Assembly: GCA_946480685.1 (NCBI GenBank)
Contig: CAMLLI010000103.1
Location: 1-9,269, forward strand
Reading direction: 5' to 3'
From: an uncultured Flammeovirgaceae bacterium
GTDB lineage: Bacteria; Bacteroidota; Bacteroidia; Cytophagales; Cyclobacteriaceae
Length of the DNA: 9,269 nucleotides
Positions 1 through 6,997 of this stretch are shown here, piece after piece. Position numbers and translations under genes: made by a program. Position 1 is the first letter of the stretch, and the number at the start of each line of letters is the position of its first letter. Below the pieces are notes generated by a model, which was given only the letters and a program-made list of their open reading frames with translations, was not told the origin of the DNA and did not search any database.

Positions 1-210
1 GAGGCTGAAGTTCTTCGGATGTTGTGTTTGAACCGCGAACGCGTATTGAAACGCGAAGAAATCTTAAATCAAATCTGGGGCGATGACGATTACTTTATGG
101 GCCGTAGCATGGATGTGTTTATCTCCAAGCTAAGAAAGTATCTTAAAGAAGATCCTGCCGTACAGATCGTGAATTACCACGGTGTGGGCTTCAGACTGGA
201 AGTAGCCTGA
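1..210 (+). CDS. Response regulator, OmpR/PhoB family, C-terminal DNA-binding end (partial, 5' end outside window)
   Basis: The reading frame is open from base 1, so only the last 69 residues are visible and the receiver domain lies outside the window. What is visible is most of a winged-helix domain. The helix with LKREEILNQIW is followed by the recognition-helix motif GRSMDVFISKLRKYL (about residues 34-48) and the closing beta-hairpin wing NYHGVGFRLEV. The RSMDVFISKLRK wording is typical of the RprY-like regulators of Bacteroidota rather than the proteobacterial RTVDVHIRRLR. By family knowledge it binds promoter DNA after phosphorylation by a sensor kinase. The first in-frame ATG, at 19, is internal and not the true start. 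The gene ends 22 bp before the end of a convergently transcribed histidine kinase. The two face each other, so they are not one transcript, and partnership is only a guess. Its target genes are not evident. Confidence 0.9.
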   Translation, partial: EAEVLRMLCLNRERVLKREEILNQIWGDDDYFMGRSMDVFISKLRKYLKEDPAVQIVNYHGVGFRLEVA

Positions 211-212
211 GG

Positions 213-226
213 ATATATAGTATATT
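213..226. repeat. Left copy of a 14-bp perfect inverted repeat flanking the sensor-kinase gene
   Basis: The 14 bases ATATATAGTATATT lie in the 22-bp gap between the stop codons of the response regulator and the histidine kinase. The exact reverse complement is at 2234-2247, just upstream of the kinase start. The sequence is A/T-rich and low in complexity, and TATA strings are common in this DNA, so coincidence is quite possible. Confidence 0.5.
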
Positions 227-232
227 TAGCAA

Positions 233-2227
233 TTATGCGATAGCAACGGACTCCGCTGCACCATTGTTTTCAGGCAGTGAGAAGTAGAATGTAGTTCCTT
301 TACCTTCTACACTTTCAAACCAGATACGACCGCCATTCTTCTCAACAAACTCCTTGCAGAGTAAAAGACCAAGCCCGGTTCCTTTCTCTTGTTTGGTGCC
401 GGGAGTTGTTATACTTCCCAACGTAAACATTCTGTGCTGGTTGGCAGCCGGTATGCCTACACCCGTATCAGCAACCGATAAAATTACCTGCTGATCGGTG
501 CGCATGGCGTTTAATGTAATCGTGCCGCCGGTGCCGGTAAACTTGATAGCGTTGGTGACTAAATTTCGCAGTACAGACCGAATCATATTCAGGTCCGCGT
601 ATGCCTGTAGTGACTGGTGTAGATTATTTTTAACGTTGATATTCTTTCTGCGGAGCTCCGCCTCCATCAACGATATAGTTTCTTCTGCTGTTCTTGAAAG
701 ATCGAGATAGCCGGGATCATACGTTTCACCTTTCAATTGAAGTGTTGCCCACTGCAAAAGGTTCTCTATAAATTCTGTTGTCTGGCTGAAGCGTACTTCA
801 AGTGCTTTCGCGAGATTCTGAAATTCATCTTTACTGACATCACCTGATTTTAAAAGCGAGAGCGCCAGTTGTAATGACCCAAGTGGTCCTTTGATGTCGT
901 GCGATACAACGGAGAATAATTTGTCCTTTACGCGATTTACTTCTTCCAGTTTTTCACTCTTGTGTTGTATCTCTTCAATACGCAGCTGCACTTCGCGTTC
1001 AAGGCGTTCGTTCTCTTCCTGGTTGCGTTTCAATTCAAGCTCTTTGGCCAGCTGATTTTCTTTTCGGAGTATATTCCAGCGATCGCCCAACGCGAATGAT
1101 ATAAATAGCATTTGCATGATGCATCCTACCATAAGCCCGCTATAGTTTGTACTGAGGTAGCCGGGTATAAAACCGAGGTTGCTGATGGTAAAGAAAACGG
1201 CTGCGATCAAAACTGTAACCCATGCCAGCAGGTAATAGCGCGCGGAACGATAATTTTTTAAGAAGCAATATCCGGCACTGATCAATGCAAGCAAGCAGTG
1301 TATGAGTATAAAGTAGTGATGATATTCGTACGATACATTCGGAAAGAAAACAAACATGCTTAGCCCGCCCAGCAAATTGAGCGACATGTTGATGAGCATG
1401 AGGTTGTCCAATAGCGGACTGAATTTTTTTAAGTTTAAAAATGAACGCGTCAGAAACGTGGAGGTCACTACAAATGCAGGTCCGGAGAACATCGCGAAGA
1501 CATCGTTCAGCCTCGGGGAATTCGGATATATATAGAAGAACGTATACCCCTGGAACAACGACACTATATTTACCATCGACATCAATGTGAGCACATAGTA
1601 AAATGTGATGCGATCGCGAACCGACAGAAACAGGAATAACTGGTATAGCAACATCAGTATCATGCCACCATAAAAGAACCCGTTTACGATCTGAACATTG
1701 TAACTGGCAGCATAGAACGCTTCCGGTCTCCAGATGGTGATGGGCATTTGCACCGAAGATATAGTACTTACCTTCAGGTAAATGGTACGCGTTTCACCGG
1801 TAGGTATATTGAATGAAAATATAGGATGACGATGTGCTACATCGCGACTCTTGATAACAAGTCTGTCGCCTGAAGTTTTGTGCTCGCCTACCAGCGATGA
1901 ATCGGTAAGCATATAAAAGTCAATGAAGTCTAACGGAGCATACGCAATCTCCATCAGCCAGTCCTGGTTAGCCGATTCATTTGTAATAGTAAGCTTGAAC
2001 CAATGTGTAGCGCGGTCGAATCCGAAGTTAGGTGATTTGGAAGGAGAAAGAGAATCAAACTGTATACTCTTGATTTCCTCCAGTGTAAGTTTATGAGTAG
2101 CATCGCGCCAATGCCCGATGTTTCCCTTTACATCTGTATGCCCGGCATTTCCCAGGCGTATAATTTGAGGGTACATCTTGTAAGAGGCGAGCACAAGACA
2201 GATCAGGAGAAGAATTCTGCGGCCCAT
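233..2227 (-). CDS. Sensor histidine kinase with 7TM-DISM sensory region
   Basis: This is a membrane sensor kinase of 664 residues, counted from the ATG at 2227. Residues 1-20 form a signal peptide. Residues of about 30-165 look like the periplasmic 7TMR-DISMED2 beta-domain, and 178-383 hold about seven hydrophobic helices (7TMR-DISM). A charged coiled coil follows at about 385-437. The kinase core has an H-box with His443 (VVSHDIKGPLGSL), an N-box at 555-559 (RNLVTNAIKFT), a G1 box at 587-593 (DTGVGIP) and a G2 box at 616-621 (GTGLGL), so all residues needed for autophosphorylation are present. No receiver or output domain follows, so it must pass phosphate to a separate regulator. DISM domains are proposed to sense carbohydrates or other ligands; the actual ligand is unknown. 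A GTG six bases upstream (2231-2233) could also start it, but the ATG gives a cleaner signal peptide. It lies 19 bp after hemB on the same strand and is probably co-transcribed with it. The adjacent response regulator converges on it and may or may not be its partner. Confidence 0.93.
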   Translation of the reverse strand: MGRRILLLICLVLASYKMYPQIIRLGNAGHTDVKGNIGHWRDATHKLTLEEIKSIQFDSLSPSKSPNFGFDRATHWFKLTITNESANQDWLMEIAYAPLDFIDFYMLTDSSLVGEHKTSGDRLVIKSRDVAHRHPIFSFNIPTGETRTIYLKVSTISSVQMPITIWRPEAFYAASYNVQIVNGFFYGGMILMLLYQLFLFLSVRDRITFYYVLTLMSMVNIVSLFQGYTFFYIYPNSPRLNDVFAMFSGPAFVVTSTFLTRSFLNLKKFSPLLDNLMLINMSLNLLGGLSMFVFFPNVSYEYHHYFILIHCLLALISAGYCFLKNYRSARYYLLAWVTVLIAAVFFTISNLGFIPGYLSTNYSGLMVGCIMQMLFISFALGDRWNILRKENQLAKELELKRNQEENERLEREVQLRIEEIQHKSEKLEEVNRVKDKLFSVVSHDIKGPLGSLQLALSLLKSGDVSKDEFQNLAKALEVRFSQTTEFIENLLQWATLQLKGETYDPGYLDLSRTAEETISLMEAELRRKNINVKNNLHQSLQAYADLNMIRSVLRNLVTNAIKFTGTGGTITLNAMRTDQQVILSVADTGVGIPAANQHRMFTLGSITTPGTKQEKGTGLGLLLCKEFVEKNGGRIWFESVEGKGTTFYFSLPENNGAAESVAIA

Positions 2228-2233
2228 AAACAC

Positions 2234-2247
2234 AATATACTATATAT
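2234..2247. repeat. Right copy of the 14-bp inverted repeat flanking the sensor-kinase gene
   Basis: AATATACTATATAT is the exact reverse complement of 213-226. It fills the gap between the hemB stop codon and the kinase start, and its last base is also the last base of the hemB stop codon. Exchange between the two copies would leave both flanking genes intact. Confidence 0.5.
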
Positions 2248-3227
2248 TACTTTAATGATGCGAACTCCTTTGCGAAATAGGTTAATATAATATCAGCTCC
2301 TGCACGCTTCATACTCAACAACGTCTCCTTCATTACACGCTCGCCATCCAGCCAACCCTTCAGTGCTGCAGCCTTTATCATCGAGTACTCCCCGCTAACA
2401 TTATAGGCAGCGATGGGCAATGATGAATTATCTTTAAGTAACCGAATTATATCCAGATAAGAAAGTGCTGGCTTTACCATTAAAAAATCGGCACCCTCTT
2501 GTGTATCGAGGTCCGCTTCAATCAATGCTTCCGTGCGATTTGCCGGATTCATCTGGTATGTTTTTTTGTCACCGAATTTTGGTGCAGAGTCCAATGCATC
2601 GCGAAACGGATTATAAAAACCACTGGCATATTTAGCAGTATAGCTCATGATGGACACTTGTGTAAATCCATTCTTGTCGAGCACATCACGCAGATATCCT
2701 ACACGGCCATCCATCATATCGGAAGGACCGAGTATATCAATGTCTGTATCGGCCTGCGCCAACGCCATCTTGCCAAGTATCTCCAGTGTCTCATCGTTCA
2801 GTATCTTTCCGTCTTTCACCAGCCCATCGTGTCCGTCTGAACTATAGGGGTCCATCGCTACATCCGTCATGATACACGCTTCCGGGAATTGTTTTTTGAT
2901 TTCACGGAGTGCACGGAGGTAAAAGAAATTCGGATCGTAGCTCTTCGTAGCCGTTTTGTCTTTATACTGATCTTCTACTGCCGGAAAAATATCGAACGCA
3001 CGAATGCCAAGCTTCATACATTCTTCAACTTCCTTTAGCATAAGGTCGGTAGAGAATCGGAATATGCCCGGCATGGATGCAACTTCAATTTTCTGATTCT
3101 TGCCATCCAGCAGAAACAACGGAAAGATCAGGTCATCCGTAGTCACACGGGTCTCCTCCACCATAGCACGAACGGCCTCACTCTTTCTGTTTCGTCTGGG
3201 TCTGCGAATATTAAAGGACTGTAACAT
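2247..3227 (-). CDS. hemB: Porphobilinogen synthase (delta-aminolevulinic acid dehydratase)
   Basis: Cytoplasmic TIM-barrel enzyme that condenses two 5-aminolevulinate molecules into porphobilinogen, an early step of heme and other tetrapyrrole synthesis. At 326 residues it is full length for the family. The two active-site lysines are Lys199 (in SYTAKYASGFYNPFRDA) and Lys252 (FLMVKPA), the latter being the Schiff-base lysine. The metal-site segment at 122-135 reads DVAMDPYSSDGHDG. The three zinc-binding cysteines of the DVCLC...GHCG type are replaced by Ala124, Asp126 and Asp134. This places the protein in the cysteine-free, magnesium-using class known from Pseudomonas. The N-terminal arm RRPRRNRKSEAVRAMVEE is typical. 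The ATG at 3227 lies about 20 bp downstream of a good Bacteroidota -7 box. It is the first gene of a probable hemB-sensor-kinase transcript, and no other heme gene is in the window. Confidence 0.97.
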   Translation of the reverse strand: MLQSFNIRRPRRNRKSEAVRAMVEETRVTTDDLIFPLFLLDGKNQKIEVASMPGIFRFSTDLMLKEVEECMKLGIRAFDIFPAVEDQYKDKTATKSYDPNFFYLRALREIKKQFPEACIMTDVAMDPYSSDGHDGLVKDGKILNDETLEILGKMALAQADTDIDILGPSDMMDGRVGYLRDVLDKNGFTQVSIMSYTAKYASGFYNPFRDALDSAPKFGDKKTYQMNPANRTEALIEADLDTQEGADFLMVKPALSYLDIIRLLKDNSSLPIAAYNVSGEYSMIKAAALKGWLDGERVMKETLLSMKRAGADIILTYFAKEFASLK

Positions 3228-3234
3228 GTATATC

Positions 3235-3242
3235 TATATTTG
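3235..3242 (+). promoter_or_regulatory. Putative -7 box (TATATTTG) for the serine-hydrolase operon
   Basis: It matches the Bacteroidota housekeeping -7 consensus TAnnTTTG at all fixed positions. It would start transcription near 3249, about 30 bases before the ATG at 3278. I see no convincing TTG-type -33 element at the usual distance; that region lies inside the hemB coding start. Confidence 0.45.
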
Positions 3243-3247
3243 ATTTT

Positions 3248-3255
3248 CAAAGGTA
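3248..3255 (-). promoter_or_regulatory. Putative -7 box (TACCTTTG, minus strand) for hemB
   Basis: Read on the minus strand, this matches TAnnTTTG fully. Transcription would start near 3241 and give a leader of about 14 bases before the hemB ATG. A TTTG at 3274-3271 could be the -33 element, but its spacer of 15 bp is shorter than the usual 17-23. The box lies only five bases from the oppositely directed -7 box, so the two promoters should compete for polymerase. Confidence 0.5.
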
Positions 3256-3277
3256 GTGCTTCCGGCTAACCAAAAAA

Positions 3278-4423
3278 ATGTTGATCTTCAGGTACACCTC
3301 CCAACGGCTTATGATTATGCGAACAATTTACATAACATTTATCCTCTTCTTTCTGTTTTCATGTGCTTCGCGAAAAAATAATATAACGGAAAATGCTATC
3401 GATATGTTCGCATCAGCATACTTTCCTTCTAATGAACCCGGTGGTGCTATTCTTATCATGAAGCACGACAGTATAATTTTTTCAAAGGGTTATGGTTTGG
3501 CAGACATAACAACGCACGAGCCGATTACTCCGAAAACTCTTTTCAACCTGGGCTCATTGTCCAAAACGTTTGTAGCCAATGCTATTCTTATTCTGCAGGA
3601 ACGCGGAAAGCTATCGGTAGAAGACAGCCTGTTGAAATATTTCCCTGGTTTTAAGAATCAGTCAATTGCCCGCAAAGTAAAGATCAAACACCTGCTCACA
3701 CATACATCAGGTTTGGCGGATAACCGTCACGTTGCAAATGATACCGTGTTCTATCTCACAGCAAAAGATGCTGAGAACTGGTATCCGGAGACACAGGTTG
3801 ATTCGCTCTTGTTCGAACCGGGATCGCGCTTTCAATATTCGAACCCAGCATTCAATGGACTGGCGTTGATCGTTGAGAAAGTAAGCGGTATGCCGTGGCA
3901 ACGTTTCGTAGAGGAAAACATTTTTAAACCATCTGGTATGAAAACCAGTACCATCACAAACGGTCCGCATCCAGAGCACGGTGTATCGCACGGATATATA
4001 ATGAATCACGGCCAGTGGACCGAAGATGATTACGGTGAAGAACCAACTTTCGCTGCGGCAGGCAACGGTGGTGTGTGGAGTTCCGTTGAAGAACTGGCAA
4101 TGTATGAACGCGCTTTGCGGCATGCTATATTTCTGAAACAGGAAACCATTCGCGATGCACGCACGGTAAAGCAATTCAGTAACTGGAGTGACAACGAACC
4201 TCCATTTATAGGATGGTCGTGGTTTATAAGAGACTATAGAAGTAACCTGCGAAGTGTAGGACACACGGGAAGTCAGGGTGGTTTCCTTACAAACTATGTT
4301 ACGATTCCTGATAAAGACTTACTACTCGTGATACTTTGCAATGCTCCGCGCGAATCTTACGGAATGCAGGATTTTACAAACTATATACTTACCGAAATAG
4401 AGAAGCAGAACTGGTATGACTAA
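3278..4423 (+). CDS. Serine hydrolase lipoprotein, beta-lactamase / penicillin-binding protein class C family
   Basis: A secreted serine hydrolase of 381 residues from this start. All three catalytic motifs of the family are visible: Ser93-x-x-Lys96 (GSLSKTF), the Tyr187-Ser-Asn189 triad, and His329-Thr-Gly331 (VGHTGSQGG), which replaces the KTG of true beta-lactamases. HLLTHTSGL at 138-146 is another hallmark. The N-terminus ends in a lipobox, LFSC, with Cys29, so the mature protein is probably lipid-anchored in the envelope. Relatives include D-aminopeptidases, esterases and DD-peptidase-like enzymes; the substrate cannot be read from sequence, and antibiotic resistance should not be assumed. 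The ATG at 3278 has an A-run just before it, which suits this phylum. ATGs at 3311 and 3317 would give a shorter, more standard lipoprotein signal (MRTIYITFILFFLFSC) and are real alternatives. It is the first gene of a two-gene unit and overlaps the next gene by 8 bp. Confidence 0.92.
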   Translation: MLIFRYTSQRLMIMRTIYITFILFFLFSCASRKNNITENAIDMFASAYFPSNEPGGAILIMKHDSIIFSKGYGLADITTHEPITPKTLFNLGSLSKTFVANAILILQERGKLSVEDSLLKYFPGFKNQSIARKVKIKHLLTHTSGLADNRHVANDTVFYLTAKDAENWYPETQVDSLLFEPGSRFQYSNPAFNGLALIVEKVSGMPWQRFVEENIFKPSGMKTSTITNGPHPEHGVSHGYIMNHGQWTEDDYGEEPTFAAAGNGGVWSSVEELAMYERALRHAIFLKQETIRDARTVKQFSNWSDNEPPFIGWSWFIRDYRSNLRSVGHTGSQGGFLTNYVTIPDKDLLLVILCNAPRESYGMQDFTNYILTEIEKQNWYD

Positions 4424-5351
4424 ACGCAGATTTGGCTGGGCACTTTTGTTGATTTTTATAGTGATGAACGTGGTGGCCTTTCAGCATGCCTACAAGTTTA
4501 CTCATTTCAGTGAGACAGCTTCCGCACGAACGCAAGACCCAAATGACCTGTCTATACTCGATAAAACGAAAATTCTTTTTGCCGGTATAGATAACCCGCG
4601 TCCTGAAGCGAAGAGTCTTCCGGATATACCATATAAAACGATTCGCATCATCATCAGTACACATGAATTGGAATGCTGGCGAATGGAAGTGCCGCGCGCG
4701 AAGGGAACCGTTATCTTGTTTCACGGCTATGCCGGAGAAAAATCTTCATTGCTCACGCGTGCCAAAGAATTCAGAAAGCTTGGCTATAACACAGTGCTTG
4801 TAGACTTCATGGGCTCTGGTGGTTCTACCGGTAGTGGTACATCTATAGGCTATACCGAAGCTGTGCAGGTAAAAGATTGTTTCGAGTATATAAACAAGCA
4901 ATCGAAGCATGTGATACTTTTTGGTACTTCGATGGGTGCCGCAGCTGTATTAAAAGCCATGAACGACTATACCTTGCCGGTAACATCCATCATCCTCGAG
5001 TGTCCGTTCGGATCATTGTATAAAACAGTATGTGCGCGCTTCGAGTTAATGCACGTGCCTGCCGTGCCCATGGCAGCGCTGTTATGTTTATGGGGTGGTG
5101 TGCAGAATGGTTATTGGGCATTTTCACATAACCCTTCCACGTATGCAAAATCTGTTTCCTGTCCGGTGTTATTACTCTTTGGTGAAGACGATGATCGTGT
5201 AACGCGCGAAGAGACTGACTTGATATTCGCCAATCTCAAGGGTAAGAAACAATTAAAGGTATATACCGGTATCGGTCACGCTATATACACAAAGTCCAAT
5301 GAAAAACAATGGGTGAAAGATGTAGCATCGTTCCTAAGCGCATCGCATTAA
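4416..5351 (+). CDS. Membrane-anchored alpha/beta hydrolase (serine hydrolase, S33/BAAT-like)
   Basis: A 311-residue alpha/beta-hydrolase. After a positive N-terminus (KRR), residues 7-23 form one hydrophobic segment, so the protein is probably anchored in the inner membrane with its catalytic part in the periplasm. The fold starts near residue 75. His103-Gly104 (LFHGYAGEKSS) forms the oxyanion region. Ser172 in GTSMG is the nucleophile elbow, Asp259 in GEDDDRV the likely acid, and His288 in GIGHAIY the base, so the triad is complete. The family covers esterases, thioesterases and peptidases; the substrate is unknown. The ATG lies inside the last codons of the upstream lipoprotein hydrolase (8-bp overlap, different frame). 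That points to translational coupling and a shared process, perhaps in envelope or cell-wall metabolism (inference). The stop codon overlaps that of the convergent DUF2520 gene. Confidence 0.9.
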   Translation: MTKRRFGWALLLIFIVMNVVAFQHAYKFTHFSETASARTQDPNDLSILDKTKILFAGIDNPRPEAKSLPDIPYKTIRIIISTHELECWRMEVPRAKGTVILFHGYAGEKSSLLTRAKEFRKLGYNTVLVDFMGSGGSTGSGTSIGYTEAVQVKDCFEYINKQSKHVILFGTSMGAAAVLKAMNDYTLPVTSIILECPFGSLYKTVCARFELMHVPAVPMAALLCLWGGVQNGYWAFSHNPSTYAKSVSCPVLLLFGEDDDRVTREETDLIFANLKGKKQLKVYTGIGHAIYTKSNEKQWVKDVASFLSASH

Positions 5352-6124
5352 TGGTATCGGTCAATTATGTGCTGACTGATTATTTTATAGATCTCGGCTC
5401 GCTGCTCGTCATGCTGTAAAAATTCCATGTGGCGGTCGAGTATCTCAAAATCACCGCGCCTTGCGGGACCTGTTTGTGCCTGCTCCGGACCTATCGATAT
5501 ACTCTTGTTGATCATCTCGGCAATAAGCGGCTTCAGCCAATCAAAATTAAGGTTGTTTTCTTTCATGATCTGCTGGGCGATCAGCAGCATGTGATTGGTA
5601 AAGTTGGAAGCAAACACTGCAGCTACATGCATGGCCTTACGTTCTTGCGAACTGATCTGGTGCACATTTTTACTGATTGCCTTCGCCATTGCAAGCAGTA
5701 CTTTTTCGGCTGCCGGATTTTCGCTTTCAACAAATATAGGTACATCGGTAAAGTCTACTTTCTTCGATTTGCTGAAGGTCTGTAAAGGATAGAACACACC
5801 AATACCTGGAATGGCTGCATAGCCGAGTGCGCTTAGCGGTTGACTGCCGGAGGTATGCACAAGTATAGCTTCATCTGGAAGTATAATTTCCTGTACAATG
5901 GATTGAATGGCATCATCCGGAACGGCAATGATAAAAATGCTTGACGGACTATTCGAGAAATCAAGCGAATGCTTTACTTCTGCCTCATATAGTTTGTCAA
6001 CCAATGCAGCAGCATGTGCCGGATTACGGCTATATACTTCGCGTACTGCAAAATCAGTATTGTCCAGCGCAGGTGCCAGATGCCACGCTACATTTCCGGA
6101 ACCAATAAAAGAGACAAGTTTCAT
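5348..6124 (-). CDS. Rossmann-like oxidoreductase with DUF2520 domain
   Basis: A cytoplasmic 258-residue protein of two parts. Residues 1-115 form an NAD(P)-binding Rossmann domain with GSGNVA at 8-13 in place of the usual GxGxxG, followed by HTSG at 90-93 and FYPLQTF at 111-117. Residues of about 125-255 form an all-helical DUF2520 domain with HVAAVFASNFTNHM at 166-179 and the signature TGPARRGD at 218-225. The architecture resembles ketopantoate reductase and pyrroline-5-carboxylate reductase. Some remote members of this broad group, such as PanG of Francisella, are reported to reduce ketopantoate. That the present protein does so is only a possibility. Its ATG is 18 bp after the prmC stop on the same strand, so it is the second gene of that operon. 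The other end meets the alpha/beta-hydrolase gene with a 4-bp overlap. Confidence 0.9.
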   Translation of the reverse strand: MKLVSFIGSGNVAWHLAPALDNTDFAVREVYSRNPAHAAALVDKLYEAEVKHSLDFSNSPSSIFIIAVPDDAIQSIVQEIILPDEAILVHTSGSQPLSALGYAAIPGIGVFYPLQTFSKSKKVDFTDVPIFVESENPAAEKVLLAMAKAISKNVHQISSQERKAMHVAAVFASNFTNHMLLIAQQIMKENNLNFDWLKPLIAEMINKSISIGPEQAQTGPARRGDFEILDRHMEFLQHDEQRAEIYKIISQHIIDRYH

Positions 6125-6142
6125 AGCAGGATTATTCTTGAT

Positions 6143-6997
6143 TTATACTATACCTTTTACGATTCGATCTTTACCATCCAGATCTTTAATAATTGCAACA
6201 TCACGAAAGTGATTGGCTTTAAATATAGCCGCTGTTTCGTTGCCGAAGCGCTCATTGATTTCCACGATCAACAGTCCGCCCGCGGTAAATACTTCGCGCG
6301 CTTTCCGTACGATCGCTTTGTAAAACGTCAGCACATCATCGTCAGGCACAAAGAGAGCGAGGTGTGGTTCATATTGCAATACATTTCTGTTCATCATTGC
6401 TTCTTCTGTTTGTGCTATATAGGGAGGATTACTTACCACAATGTCAAGGTCTCCGAGTGGGATGTCCTGCGAAAGGATATCATGCTGCAAGAAGTTGATG
6501 GAAGCATTCAGCATGGCGGCATTTTCTTTTGCTATAGCCAGTGCATCTCCACTAATGTCTGTGGCAGCAACAGAGGCTTCCGGTAATTCTTTCTTTAGTG
6601 TGACCGGTATACAACCGCTGCCGGTGCCTATATCCAGAATTCTTGGAGCATGAAGTTTATGCAGGTTGGTATAATGCAGAATTTCATGAATGAGATATTC
6701 CGTTTCCGGGCGGGGTATCAGTACAGCGCTGTTTACTTTAAACATTCTGCCGAAAAATTCCGCTTCACCTAAAATATATTGAATGGGTTCGTGTGTGTTG
6801 ATGCGTTGCGCGATTGCGTATAGTTCTCTTTCCTGGCCTGGCTCAAGCGCAAGAGGTTTAGCCGCCAGAATATCGGTTCGGTCGAGCCTTAGAATTTTGG
6901 AAAATACCAGGTGCGCTATGCTCTTGATCTCATCGTTGCTTTCTTTCAGTGTAATATTGGCAATGAAATCCTGAAAGACTGTTTTGGAATTCTTCAT
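6143..6997 (-). CDS. prmC: Release factor glutamine methyltransferase PrmC (HemK)
   Basis: A cytoplasmic S-adenosylmethionine-dependent enzyme that methylates the glutamine of the GGQ motif in peptide-chain release factors 1 and 2, improving translation termination. From the ATG at 6997 it has 284 residues, normal for PrmC. An N-terminal helical release-factor-binding domain (about 1-90) contains EPIQYILGEAEFFG at 70-83. It is followed by IPRPETEYL at 94-102, the SAM-binding motif I DIGTGSGC at 122-129, and the catalytic NPPY at 190-193 with the preceding VVS. The reading frame stays open to a TTG at 7027, which would add ten residues of poor family fit (PYTCKDCQ), so the ATG is preferred. 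Only 29 bp separate it from the divergent ribD. It probably leads an operon with the DUF2520 gene, 18 bp downstream. Confidence 0.96.
   Translation of the reverse strand: MKNSKTVFQDFIANITLKESNDEIKSIAHLVFSKILRLDRTDILAAKPLALEPGQERELYAIAQRINTHEPIQYILGEAEFFGRMFKVNSAVLIPRPETEYLIHEILHYTNLHKLHAPRILDIGTGSGCIPVTLKKELPEASVAATDISGDALAIAKENAAMLNASINFLQHDILSQDIPLGDLDIVVSNPPYIAQTEEAMMNRNVLQYEPHLALFVPDDDVLTFYKAIVRKAREVFTAGGLLIVEINERFGNETAAIFKANHFRDVAIIKDLDGKDRIVKGIV

Noticed and set aside
2228..2233. GTG start two codons upstream of the kinase ATG
   Set aside because: Possible, but the ATG at 2227 is a stronger start codon and places the basic residues at the beginning of the signal peptide.
3707..4264. 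185-codon open frame on the minus strand inside the serine-hydrolase gene
   Set aside because: It is the antisense shadow of a gene with all family motifs, and its translation is low in sense, with clusters of Cys, Phe, Arg and His and no motif.
3278..4423. Reading the class C-like hydrolase as an antibiotic-resistance beta-lactamase
   Set aside because: It has HTG instead of KTG and a lipoprotein signal, and belongs to the broad esterase/peptidase-like branch; sequence alone does not support resistance.
6014..6586. 190-codon open frame on the + strand opposite prmC and the DUF2520 gene
   Set aside because: It spans parts of two well-supported opposite-strand genes and shows no recognisable domain, only antisense-type composition.
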